The notes under the pieces are model-generated. The model ran no database searches, was not told the origin of the DNA, and saw only the letters and a list, made by a program, of their open reading frames with translations. The translations under genes were made by a program, and so were the position numbers. From assembly GCA_946482625.1 (NCBI GenBank), contig CAMLSH010000120.1, positions 1-9,097 of the forward strand: DNA of 9,097 nucleotides, read 5' to 3'. Shown here in pieces: positions 1 through 6,838 of this stretch. Within the stretch, counting starts at the first letter, position 1, and each line of letters begins with the position of its first letter. This DNA comes from an uncultured Opitutaceae bacterium. GTDB lineage: Bacteria > Verrucomicrobiota > Verrucomicrobiae > Opitutales > Opitutaceae.

Positions 1-751
1 CGCGGGGTCGTTTCGCGCGGAGGAGGCGATTTTTCGCTTCGATCTGCGCAGTCTCTTAGATGCGGATACGTGGACCTTGGAAAATTATGGCCAGGCGTGG
101 CGGCGGGCGGGGCTCGGGCCGGCGCTGTTGGTGTCGGTCGCGCAAGTGGCGGTGATTGTGACGGGCGGGCTGCTTGTGAACGCGCTGGCGGCGTATGCAT
201 TCGCGCGGCTGACGTTTCGGGGGCGGGAGGTGTTGTTCGCGGCGGTGGTGATGTTGATCATCCTGCCGGTGGAGGTGATCGCGGTGCCGATGTTTTTCAC
301 GGCGCGCGATCTGGGGCTGACGGGAGGACTGGGAGCGGCGATGGCGGGGCTGACGCTGCCGTTTATGGCGAAGGCGTTTAATATCTATTTCCTGCGGCAG
401 CATTTCTTGAGCGTGCCGGTGGAGTTGGAGGAGGCGGCGGTGATCGACGGGGCGGGCGTGTGGACGCAGTTTTGGCGAGTGGCTCTACCCACGATCAAAC
501 CGGCGCTCGCGACGGTCGTGGTGATCGACGTGTTGACGCATTGGGGCGATTTTTTGTGGCCGCTCTTGATCGGGACGCGCGAAGAAACGCGCACGGTGCA
601 GATCGGGCTGGCGAATTTGTTCACGCAGCCGCCGGTGCAGTGGGGCGACATCCTCGCGTGCGCGGTGATGGCGACGCTGCCGGTGCTGCTGATGTTCCGC
701 TGGCTGCAACGCTACATCGTGGCGACGCAGGTGCAGGCGGGGATCAAGTGA
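1..751 (+). CDS. Carbohydrate ABC transporter permease, MalG/UgpE type (5' partial)
   Basis: Inner-membrane permease subunit of a binding-protein-dependent sugar importer. The reading frame is open from base 2 to the TGA at 749-751, giving 249 residues in the window. The codons before the TTG at 77 already encode family-like sequence (TWTLENYGQAW, matching the usual 'FTLENY' segment ahead of the first permease-domain helix), so the gene starts upstream of the window and the TTG is not the start. About five hydrophobic segments follow, for example LIILPVEVIAVPMF and a C-terminal ACAVMATLPVLLMF. The cytoplasmic EAA loop that docks on the ATPase is clear at about 431-502: EEAAVIDGAG, then F, then ALPTIKPAL. 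The protein ends in AGIK, as is usual for the MalG side of the pair. The partner permease, binding protein and ATPase are not in the window and probably lie upstream. The substrate cannot be read from the sequence; the nearby pectin enzymes hint at an oligosaccharide. Family call is firm. Confidence 0.93.
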   Translation, partial: AGSFRAEEAIFRFDLRSLLDADTWTLENYGQAWRRAGLGPALLVSVAQVAVIVTGGLLVNALAAYAFARLTFRGREVLFAAVVMLIILPVEVIAVPMFFTARDLGLTGGLGAAMAGLTLPFMAKAFNIYFLRQHFLSVPVELEEAAVIDGAGVWTQFWRVALPTIKPALATVVVIDVLTHWGDFLWPLLIGTREETRTVQIGLANLFTQPPVQWGDILACAVMATLPVLLMFRWLQRYIVATQVQAGIK

Positions 752-771
752 GCGGGGCGGGGCGGCGCCTG

Positions 772-2265
772 TCAGCCGGTTTGCTTTGAGATGCGCGCGC
801 GGGCTCGTTGGCGCTCGTTGTTGGGCACAGATGGGTCGTCGGCGATGATTCGAAAATCTTCATCGGCTTTTTCCGGCTGGCCCAAGCGGAGGTGAAGGAG
901 GGCGCGGTAGTATCGGACGCGCGAGCCGGCGGGCCCGGGGCCGATGCCGGGGGAGAGTTTTTCCAAGTCTTGCGCCTTAATTTTGGGGGCGACGAACAGG
1001 GCCCGGCCGAGCAATCGATAGGCGTCGAGATTGGTGGGATCGGAGGCGAGAACGTCTTGGATTTCGACGATGGCTTCGGCGGCGTTGTTGCCCGCGTTCC
1101 CTGGGTAGTCGGCGCCGTGCATACTGCTTTCGTCGATACGCGCGCTGGCGGATCGAAGGCGGGTCATTGGATTTTTCGAGCCGAGTTCGATCGCTTTTCG
1201 GAAGTGCTTCGCGGCGGCTTCTCGGTCGTTCTCGCGCATGGCGACTCGGGCGAGTGTTTCCTGAACCAAGGGGGAGTCGTCGGAAGTTGCCTGCAAGTTA
1301 CGAATGAGCGCGCGTGCTTCCGGGGTTTTCTCCGCGGCGAGCAATAGCTCGGCACGTTGGACATCGACCTCGACGGAGGGCGCTTCACTGACCGACCAAC
1401 CGGTCCGGAGGGCGATTTGGTCGAAGGGGAATTCGCGCGTGCGTATGCGGCCTCTAAAGTGCCGGCTGATTTCGCGATCCAGGCTGGCGACGGGTGTGTC
1501 CAGGACTTGCGCGATATCGGGAGTGGTGTAGCCGATGCGCAGTTCAGCTGAGACGCGTTGAAACCGGTCGCGGGCATCCGGCCCGCCCAGAAGCACCCAG
1601 TGCATGATCGACCAGGCTTGGGCATGGTAGACGCCCATTTCTTCAGAACCTTTTCCGCGGTATTCGGGAGAAGCCTCGTTGATTTCGAAAAAGCGCGCCC
1701 AAGGGTGCGTGGCGGCATGATCGAAGCCGGATACTTGCTCGCCGAGGATCGCCCGGGATTTGGATACACGAAGCGTTGAGAGGACTTTGCCGGCGCCCTG
1801 CCCGATCCATGTGGGGAGAATGTAGCCAAGCCGGCCGAGCATCCAGGTGGTTTCGAATTCGAACAGCATGGACATCGCCTGCTCGCGATCACCCGTGAGT
1901 GAGAGCGTGGTAAGCGTGGTGCCGTCGACCTCGGTAGAAAAAGCGGCCATGACAAAGTCGCGATCTTTCGATTCGGGGGCGTGGCTTTTGAACGTTTTCT
2001 CCCGGCGAAAGAGGAGAATGGTTGAGGGCGGTGGCGTTTGGCCGGGTTTTAAAAGCGCCTCACGAGATACCTGACGAAATGCGGCATACGTGACGGCGAA
2101 CTCCTCGAGCTCGCGGCGAGAAGCGTCGGAGTAGATGGTGAAATCAGCTGATCGTAGTCGCAGCCATGCTGATTCAGCGGCGACGGCGACGCTGCATGCT
2201 GTGAGTGAGAAGAGCACGAAAACCAGTTTCGTGATGCGTGGGGTCCCGGCCATTTTGACGTGCAT
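772..2265 (-). CDS. Exported TPR protein with degenerate gluzincin peptidase-like domain (likely pseudoenzyme)
   Basis: A 497-aa protein of unknown function. The frame stays open upstream to 2505, but that extension overlaps thpR and is low-complexity. I chose the ATG at 2265 (MHVKMAGTPR) because a signal sequence follows: a basic n-region, then the hydrophobic KLVFVLFSLTACSVAVAA. LTAC at residues 21-24 fits a lipobox, and AVAA/ES at 28-32 fits signal peptidase I, so it may be a lipoprotein or periplasmic. The ATG at 2253 is an alternative start. The opening of the mature part (WLRLRSADFTIYSD) is typical of DUF1570/peptidase-MA-like proteins. Where those have HExxH and then WLNEGLAE, this one has EFETT (136-140) and WIGQGAGK (153-160), so all expected zinc ligands are missing. 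A YHAQAWSIMHWVLLG segment (213-227) follows, as in the family. TPR-like helical repeats lie at about 299-366 and 391-475. It is convergent with the ABC permease (20-bp gap) and starts 101 bp beyond the end of thpR. Domain assignment is by eye. Confidence 0.8.
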   Translation of the reverse strand: MHVKMAGTPRITKLVFVLFSLTACSVAVAAESAWLRLRSADFTIYSDASRRELEEFAVTYAAFRQVSREALLKPGQTPPPSTILLFRREKTFKSHAPESKDRDFVMAAFSTEVDGTTLTTLSLTGDREQAMSMLFEFETTWMLGRLGYILPTWIGQGAGKVLSTLRVSKSRAILGEQVSGFDHAATHPWARFFEINEASPEYRGKGSEEMGVYHAQAWSIMHWVLLGGPDARDRFQRVSAELRIGYTTPDIAQVLDTPVASLDREISRHFRGRIRTREFPFDQIALRTGWSVSEAPSVEVDVQRAELLLAAEKTPEARALIRNLQATSDDSPLVQETLARVAMRENDREAAAKHFRKAIELGSKNPMTRLRSASARIDESSMHGADYPGNAGNNAAEAIVEIQDVLASDPTNLDAYRLLGRALFVAPKIKAQDLEKLSPGIGPGPAGSRVRYYRALLHLRLGQPEKADEDFRIIADDPSVPNNERQRARARISKQTG

Positions 2266-2299
2266 GCTCGACTGGGGAGGAATCCGCAGAGTAGGTACA

Positions 2300-2351
2300 C
2301 GGCAAGCGTTTTTGCCGGGCCCCGGGGCAAGGCGGCGTGTTGATACGCCGC
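2300..2351. other. Intergenic inverted repeats between thpR and the TPR gene
   Basis: The 101-bp gap holds three symmetric elements. The first is CGGCAA/TTGCCG (2300-2305 with 2312-2317, 6-nt loop). The second is the palindrome GCCCCGGGGC (2319-2328). The third is a perfect 7-bp stem GCGGCGT/ACGCCGC (2332-2338 with 2345-2351, 6-nt loop). Read on the minus strand they come just after the thpR stop, so they could end or attenuate its transcript before the TPR gene. None is followed by a run of T, so an intrinsic terminator is not well supported. In DNA this GC-rich, short stems also arise by chance. Confidence 0.4.
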
Positions 2352-2366
2352 GTGACCTCGCGGAAT

Positions 2367-2930
2367 CTAGGTGCTGGCGAGGAGGGAATATTCTTTGAGC
2401 GCAGTATGCGTACGTCCTCCGGTTGGCGACGGTTCGCTGAGCATGAGCGCAAAGGAGGAAATGGGCCAGAGTGGGCCGGTGAAGTCGCGGTGGCGGCGGG
2501 CCCATTGTTTGATGGCCGCAGCGGGTGCTTCAGCGCAGCGACCGAGGGTGAGGTGGGGAACGAATGGACGAAGTTCGAAGTGGATGCCGGCGGCGAGCAG
2601 CGCGTCGTCCACTTGTTGTCGCAGCTGATGCAGCAACGGATGGCTGCGGCCGACGCCAACCCACAAGACACGCCAGTCGCCGCGGTCGGGGAAACCGCCG
2701 ATTCCCTCGACCTCCAGGAAAAAGGATTTCACGCGCACGGCGTCCAAGGCTGCGGCGATTTTGTCCTGAGTATCGGCAGGTTGTTCGCCGAGGAAACGCA
2801 GCGTCAGATGAATCCGGTCGAGCGGAGTCCATTGCATGCGCGGAATCTCGTCGTGGAGTTCCGCGAGCGAATCGCGGACAGGATCGGTGGGATTCAAAGC
2901 GACGAACAAACGGGCGGTGACCGGTTCCAT
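2367..2930 (-). CDS. thpR: RNA 2',3'-cyclic phosphodiesterase (2H phosphoesterase)
   Basis: A 187-aa cytoplasmic enzyme of the 2H phosphoesterase superfamily, formerly called 2'-5' RNA ligase. It hydrolyses RNA 2',3'-cyclic phosphate ends to 2'-phosphates. Both catalytic motifs are intact: H41-L-T43-L in HLTLRFLGEQ and H126-L-T128-L in HLTLGRC, with the usual spacing of about 85 residues. The N-terminus (ARLFVALNP), the strand before the second motif (FELRPFVPHLTLG) and the terminal LMLSEPSPTGG.YT-like segment (here TGGRTHTALKEYSLL) all fit ThpR/LigT, and the length is normal. The ATG at 2930 puts the family start RLFVAL at residue 7; no Shine-Dalgarno is visible before it. The gene is divergent from ligA, with 119 bp between the two start codons, and is followed by the TPR gene. 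No sign of damage. Its physiological substrate in bacteria is not settled. Confidence 0.95.
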   Translation of the reverse strand: MEPVTARLFVALNPTDPVRDSLAELHDEIPRMQWTPLDRIHLTLRFLGEQPADTQDKIAAALDAVRVKSFFLEVEGIGGFPDRGDWRVLWVGVGRSHPLLHQLRQQVDDALLAAGIHFELRPFVPHLTLGRCAEAPAAAIKQWARRHRDFTGPLWPISSFALMLSEPSPTGGRTHTALKEYSLLAST

Positions 2931-2938
2931 GACGCGAT

Positions 2939-3000
2939 CAATGGGAAGGTGGCGGCGTTATAGTCAAAACGGAGCGCGGTTTCGGATTCATTGGGAAGGT
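2939..3000. repeat. Near-identical 12-bp direct repeat in the thpR-ligA divergent region
   Basis: The 12-mer CAATGGGAAGGT at 2939-2950 recurs as CATTGGGAAGGT at 2989-3000 with one mismatch. The copies are exactly 50 bp apart and flank the putative -10 of thpR. Such a pair could be two operator half-sites or a chance duplication. The spacing of close to five helical turns is compatible with a regulator binding both copies on one DNA face, but there is no independent support. Confidence 0.35.
2957..2962 (-). promoter_or_regulatory. Possible -10 element for thpR
   Basis: On the minus strand the hexamer TATAAC (close to TATAAT) lies 27 bases upstream of the thpR ATG. This would give a leader of roughly 20 nt. 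No convincing -35 hexamer sits 16-18 bp further up. It is the only AT-rich hexamer of this kind in the otherwise GC-rich thpR-ligA gap, which makes it suggestive but not proven. Confidence 0.25.
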
Positions 3001-3036
3001 ATTGAAAATAGCCGTTGCGAGACGCGATGGAATTTC

Positions 3037-3041
3037 GGGAG
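3037..3041 (+). promoter_or_regulatory. Shine-Dalgarno that selects the ligA start at 3050
   Basis: GGGAG lies 8 nt before the ATG at 3050, a good spacing. The two competing starts, the TTG at 3002 and the ATG at 3122, have no comparable site: bases before 3122 read GTTGTTGGCCGTG. This favours the start that includes the hydrophobic N-terminal segment of LigA. Confidence 0.5.
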
Positions 3042-3049
3042 ATCGCGGT

Positions 3050-5194
3050 ATGGCGAAAATCCTTGGCGGGAGTCGGGCGGCGCTCGGTGTGTGCGCGGCG
3101 TTCTGGTTGTTGTTGGCCGTGATGGGTGTGACGCGGTTGTTGGGAGACGCGGCTGCTGAGAGAAGGGTCGAGTGGCTGCGTGCGGAAATCGTGCGGCACG
3201 ACGAACTGTACTTCAAAAAGGCGGCGCCGGAGATCAGCGATGAGGCGTATGACCGGTTGAAACGGGAGCTGACGGATTTAGAGAAGAGGACGGGCGCGGT
3301 GTTAGGAAAAGATGAGCGCCGCGCGGGTGATGAGAATGGTGGCGTCGGCGACGATAGGAGCGGACGGTTTCCGACATGGCGGCATGGGCGGCGGATGCTG
3401 AGCCTGGAAAAAGTTTATACCGAGGCGGAATTGCGGACGTTTCTGAAACGGGCTGAGGCGAGTATCGGCGATGTGGTGACGCCCGGCGGCGTGAGCTGGG
3501 TGATCGAGCCCAAATATGACGGGCTCGCAGTCAGTGCTACGTATGAGCGTGGCCGGCTGGTGCGGGTGGTGACACGTGGGGACGGAAGCGAGGGCGATGA
3601 CGTGACGGCGAATGCGCGGATGATCGGGACGCTGCCGGAGGCATTGCGCGGCACTGCGTGGCCGGAGCGGATCGAAGTGCGCGGAGAAGTGTTCACGGAC
3701 TTTGAGGAATTCGAGCGGGTGAATGCAGAGCGCGAGGCGGCAGGGGAGGTGCCGTTTGCGAATCCGCGGGCACTGGCGGCGGGGAGTTTGAAGTTGAGCG
3801 AGCCCCACGAGGTGCGCGGGCGCGGGTTAAGCGTGGTGTTTTATGGTTGGGGTGAGGTGTGGCCGGAGAGTGCGCGGCCGGAGACGCAGAGCGGATTTCA
3901 CGAGCAACTGAAGACGTGGGGATTGCCCGGCATCGGGGGAGTCGGGCGGGCGAAGACGGTGGAGGAGGTGTGCGCGCAGGTGCGGATCTTCGCGGGAGAG
4001 CGGAGCGGGCGGGCGTTTCCGACGGATGGGGTGGTGCTCAAACTCGACGAGGTCGCGCAGCAGGGACGTCTCGGAGAAACGGGCAACGCGCCGCGATGGG
4101 CGGTGGCGTATAAGTTCGCGACGGAGCGAGCCGTGACGCGCGTCACGGGAATCACGATACAAGTCGGGCGGTCGGGCGTGCTTACGCCGGTGGCGGAACT
4201 GGCGCCGGTGAGGCTGGGCGGATCGACGGTGGCGCGGGCGACGTTGCACAACGCGGAGGAGATCGCGCGGCTCGATGTGCGGGTGAACGACGTCGTTTTC
4301 GTGGAGAAGGCGGGCGAAGTCATTCCGGCGGTGGTGGGCGTTGATCGGACGCAGCGGACGGCGGAGAGCGTGGCGTTTGTGTTTCCCGAGGATTGTCCGG
4401 CGTGCGGCGCGGCGGTGGTCACGCGGACGGAAGCTGGGGTGAAGCAATATTGCCGGAACGGTGACTGCGGCGCGCAGGTGGCTGCGAAACTCCGGCATTT
4501 CGCGGGCGCGAGCGGGGTGGCCATCCGAGGACTGGGCGACGCGACGATCACAGCGTTGGTGGCTACGGGACGGGTGCGAACGCCGGCGGATTTGTTTCAG
4601 CTTACGCGGGAGGACTGGCGGGCGTTGCCGGGGATCGGCGAGAAGACGGCGGAGAAACTCGAGGCGTCGGTCGAGACGGGGAAGCGGGCTGAGCTCTGGC
4701 GATTCGTACACGGACTCGGCGTGCCGGGTGTGGGTGTGGCGACTTCGCGGATACTGGGGCGGACGTTTTCGTCGTTGGAGGAAATCGCGGGTGCGACGCC
4801 GGACGAACTGGCGGGGATCGATGGCGTCGGGCCGGTGCAGGCGGAGGAGGTCGTGGCGTTTTTCGAGACGCCGGAGATGCGGCAGCAACTTGCGGAGCTG
4901 CGCGCGTGCGGGGTGAAGCCGCGACCTTTTGTGGAGGACGCGCGGCGGGCGCCGCTGGCTGGAAAGGTGTTTGTGCTTACGGGCACGTTGCCGGCGTTGA
5001 CGCGGGTGGAGGCGGAGGAACGCATCGTTGCCGCGGGTGGAGTGATCGGCGGGCGTGTGACGGCGCGGACGGATTGTGTCGTGGCAGGGGAGGGCGCGGG
5101 AGAGAAGAGGCGGACGGCGGAGGAACTGGGCGTGCGAATCATCGATGAAGTGGAGTTGCTGCGGATGCTGGGCGGCGGCGTTACGGGCCAGTAA
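3050..5194 (+). CDS. ligA: NAD+-dependent DNA ligase LigA with N-terminal hydrophobic segment
   Basis: Seals 5'-phosphate/3'-OH nicks using NAD+. The product is 714 aa, a little longer than the usual ~670. Domains in order: an unusual hydrophobic stretch at 10-27 (ALGVCAAFWLLLAVMGV after a basic MAKILGGSR); the NMN-binding Ia domain at about 37-70 (HDELYF, PEISDEAYDRL); the adenylation domain with catalytic K155 in EPKYDGLA, TRGDG at 175-179, VRGE at 210-213, TDGVVLK ending at K331 and PRWAVAYK ending at K355; an OB fold (QVGRSGVLTPVAEL); a four-Cys zinc finger (C449, C452, C468, C473); helix-hairpin-helix repeats (LPGIGEKTAE, VPGVGVATS, IDGVGPVQAE); and a C-terminal BRCT domain at about 634-709 (GKVFVLTGTLP). 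The loop before MLSLE is divergent: HGRRMLSLE replaces HxxPMLSLD, and the usual SPTxxVG is missing. All catalytic residues I can check are present. The start at 3050 has a GGGAG site; a start at 3122 would give a 690-aa form without the hydrophobic part. The gene is strongly G-rich on its coding strand. Confidence 0.95.
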   Translation: MAKILGGSRAALGVCAAFWLLLAVMGVTRLLGDAAAERRVEWLRAEIVRHDELYFKKAAPEISDEAYDRLKRELTDLEKRTGAVLGKDERRAGDENGGVGDDRSGRFPTWRHGRRMLSLEKVYTEAELRTFLKRAEASIGDVVTPGGVSWVIEPKYDGLAVSATYERGRLVRVVTRGDGSEGDDVTANARMIGTLPEALRGTAWPERIEVRGEVFTDFEEFERVNAEREAAGEVPFANPRALAAGSLKLSEPHEVRGRGLSVVFYGWGEVWPESARPETQSGFHEQLKTWGLPGIGGVGRAKTVEEVCAQVRIFAGERSGRAFPTDGVVLKLDEVAQQGRLGETGNAPRWAVAYKFATERAVTRVTGITIQVGRSGVLTPVAELAPVRLGGSTVARATLHNAEEIARLDVRVNDVVFVEKAGEVIPAVVGVDRTQRTAESVAFVFPEDCPACGAAVVTRTEAGVKQYCRNGDCGAQVAAKLRHFAGASGVAIRGLGDATITALVATGRVRTPADLFQLTREDWRALPGIGEKTAEKLEASVETGKRAELWRFVHGLGVPGVGVATSRILGRTFSSLEEIAGATPDELAGIDGVGPVQAEEVVAFFETPEMRQQLAELRACGVKPRPFVEDARRAPLAGKVFVLTGTLPALTRVEAEERIVAAGGVIGGRVTARTDCVVAGEGAGEKRRTAEELGVRIIDEVELLRMLGGGVTGQ

Positions 5195-5239
5195 CGGGCG
5201 GGTCGCGGGAGACGGGACGATTCGCGTGATTTTACGGCG

Positions 5240-6205
5240 ATGAAAACCTACCCCTGTTTTGCGCGCGCGCGTCTGTTTGCGTTGTCCTGTTTGCTGGTCG
5301 CCGGAGGGCCCATGGTGCGGGCGGCGAATCCGGCGATCATGAATCCGTTGACAGCCGATCCGGCGGCGTTGGTGCATGGCGGCAAGGTGTATTTATATAC
5401 CGGGCACGATGAGGCGGAGGAAAAGCATCACGGCTATGTGATGAAGAAGTGGCTGGTTTTCTCTTCGACCGACATGGTGAACTGGACGCAGCATCCCTCG
5501 CCGATGGCGGTGACGGACTTCTCCTGGGCCAAAGCTGACGCTTGGGCGGGGCATGTGGTGGAGAAGGGAGGCAAATTTTATTGGTACGTGCCGATGAAGC
5601 ACGGAACGGTGCCAGGATTCTCGATCGGCGTGGCGGTGGCGGACAATCCGCTCGGGCCATTCAAGGACGCGCGTGGCTCGGCGATCATCACGAACGACAT
5701 GACGACGGATGTGCCAATCAGTTGGGACGATATCGATCCGGCGGCCTTCATCGACGATGACGGGCAGGCGTATCTGTTTTGGGGAAATCAGCGGTGCCGT
5801 TACGTGAAGTTGAAGCCAAATATGACGGAGTTCGAGGGCGAGATCATGAAGGTGGACGTGCCGGAGTTCACCGAGGCGCCGTGGGTCCACAAACGCGGCG
5901 AGATTTACTATCTCACGTATGCCACGGGGTTTCCCGAGAAGATCGCATACGCGACGAGCAAGAGCATCCATGGACCGTGGGAACCGCGCGGTTTGCTCGC
6001 GGAGATCGCTGGCAACAGCAACACGATCCACCAGTCGGTGATTACGTATAAAGGGAAGGACTACTTCATCTACCACAACGGCGGCACGCCCAAAGGCGGG
6101 AGCTTCCGGCGGTCGGTCTGCATCGACTATCTTTACTACAATCCCGACGGCACGATGAAGCGCGTGGTGCAGACGTCGGAAGGTGTGGCGCCGGCGGGGG
6201 AATAA
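5240..6205 (+). CDS. Secreted glycoside hydrolase family 43 (arabinosidase/xylosidase type)
   Basis: A 321-aa exported enzyme predicted to be a five-bladed beta-propeller that cleaves arabino- or xylo-linkages by inversion. Residues 1-28 form a signal peptide (basic start, then LFALSCLLVAGG, ending MVRA). The three GH43 acidic residues are readable: the base D40 in LTADPAALV, the pKa-modulating D166 in DDIDPAAFIDDDG, and the acid E212 in EFTEAPWVHKRG. H264 in TIHQSV matches the histidine that often holds a metal at the propeller centre. The protein is essentially one catalytic domain, with no C-terminal beta-sandwich or CBM. It starts 45 bp after ligA on the same strand and may be co-transcribed with it by chance, since the functions are unrelated. 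Together with the pectate lyase further on, it suggests work on arabinan or arabinose side chains of pectin. Arabinanase, arabinofuranosidase and xylosidase activities cannot be told apart from sequence alone. Confidence 0.92.
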   Translation: MKTYPCFARARLFALSCLLVAGGPMVRAANPAIMNPLTADPAALVHGGKVYLYTGHDEAEEKHHGYVMKKWLVFSSTDMVNWTQHPSPMAVTDFSWAKADAWAGHVVEKGGKFYWYVPMKHGTVPGFSIGVAVADNPLGPFKDARGSAIITNDMTTDVPISWDDIDPAAFIDDDGQAYLFWGNQRCRYVKLKPNMTEFEGEIMKVDVPEFTEAPWVHKRGEIYYLTYATGFPEKIAYATSKSIHGPWEPRGLLAEIAGNSNTIHQSVITYKGKDYFIYHNGGTPKGGSFRRSVCIDYLYYNPDGTMKRVVQTSEGVAPAGE

Positions 6206-6359
6206 CCTCGGGAAGTCGGGCAAAGCGCCGGTCAAAAAGCTGTACACTTGGGCCGGGTGGCCAGCAGCGACTTGAATGGCGAGGCTGGCGTGCCGATTTT
6301 TGGCGCGTTGTCAGAGTCCTGCGAGTCACGCGACTGGTGGGACAAAACGACGACGCGCT

Positions 6360-6740
6360 ATGGAAACTCTTCACTTCGTTTTTGCCTCCTCCCCCGCGCG
6401 GCCCACAGCCGTCTCTCCTTTGTCGGAAGTCATCGCTTGGAGTCTCTGGCGGGCCACGGAGTCGGGCGTGCGTGACCTGCTCTTCGAGGAATCGGAGCGC
6501 GGGTTGTGTGTGAAGCATTTCACGGAAGAAAAAGTGACGTCGCGGTGCGCGTACGTGGAGGTCGCCTGTTTCCGTCATTTGCGCGGGACGCCATTGCAGA
6601 GTCTGCCTTCAAAGGGCGGTGGAACGGCCATCAGCGGTGCGAATCGTTGGAGGCTTCGTTTCTGGACCGGGCTAAAGACTGAGAACGGTCCGGCCCCGGC
6701 TTGCACGCTCGTGCAGCTCGTGCCGTTTGCGGAGGTCTGA
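6360..6740 (+). CDS. Hypothetical protein, 126 aa, no recognised family
   Basis: I do not recognise this protein. From the ATG at 6360 it begins METLHFVFASSPARPT and ends FAEV before the TGA at 6738-6740. Roughly 70% of its codons end in G or C by my hand count, which is compatible with coding in this genome, and the composition is mixed: EVIAWSLWRATESGVRDLLF looks like an ordinary amphipathic helix and CAYVEVACF a strand. There are several tryptophans and cysteines, no signal peptide and no membrane segment. The frame extends to an ATG at 6276 (28 more residues), but that extension is rich in R, A and C and looks less natural. No Shine-Dalgarno is visible at either start. It sits between the GH43 gene (154 bp upstream) and the pectate lyase gene (146 bp downstream). 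It could be a small lineage-specific gene or a spurious frame. Confidence 0.42.
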   Translation: METLHFVFASSPARPTAVSPLSEVIAWSLWRATESGVRDLLFEESERGLCVKHFTEEKVTSRCAYVEVACFRHLRGTPLQSLPSKGGGTAISGANRWRLRFWTGLKTENGPAPACTLVQLVPFAEV

Positions 6741-6782
6741 GTCTGCGCGGCTGCGACCGCGGCATCGGAAAAGTGGATGGAA

Positions 6783-6799
6783 AACGACTGGAAGTCGTT
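6783..6799. repeat. Perfect inverted repeat upstream of the pectate lyase gene
   Basis: AACGACT and AGTCGTT form a perfect 7-bp inverted repeat with a 3-nt GGA spacer, 87 bp before the pectate lyase ATG and 42 bp after the stop of the 126-codon ORF. It could be an operator or a small hairpin at the end of the upstream transcript. No T run follows, so it is not a standard intrinsic terminator. Confidence 0.4.
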
Positions 6800-6838
6800 G
6801 GGCGATCGGAGTGTCCGCTGACGTATTCGCTTTTTAGG

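Noticed and set aside
77..751. TTG at 77 as the start of the ABC permease
   Set aside because: The upstream in-frame codons encode family-like sequence up to the window edge, so the gene is truncated, not short.
2332..2351. Rho-independent terminator after thpR
   Set aside because: The stem is perfect but no T run follows on the transcribed strand; kept only as an inverted repeat.
2266..2505. 80-residue N-terminal extension of the TPR protein
   Set aside because: It overlaps thpR, is Arg/Pro-rich, and would put the clear signal peptide in the middle of the protein.
3827..5377. 516-codon open frame on the minus strand, antisense to ligA
   Set aside because: Arg/His/Pro-rich translation with no domain; it is the antisense shadow of a G-rich gene, and ligA itself is unmistakable.
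5393..6247. 284-codon minus-strand frame antisense to GH43
   Set aside because: His/Arg/Val-rich with no family features; the GH43 catalytic residues on + settle the coding strand.
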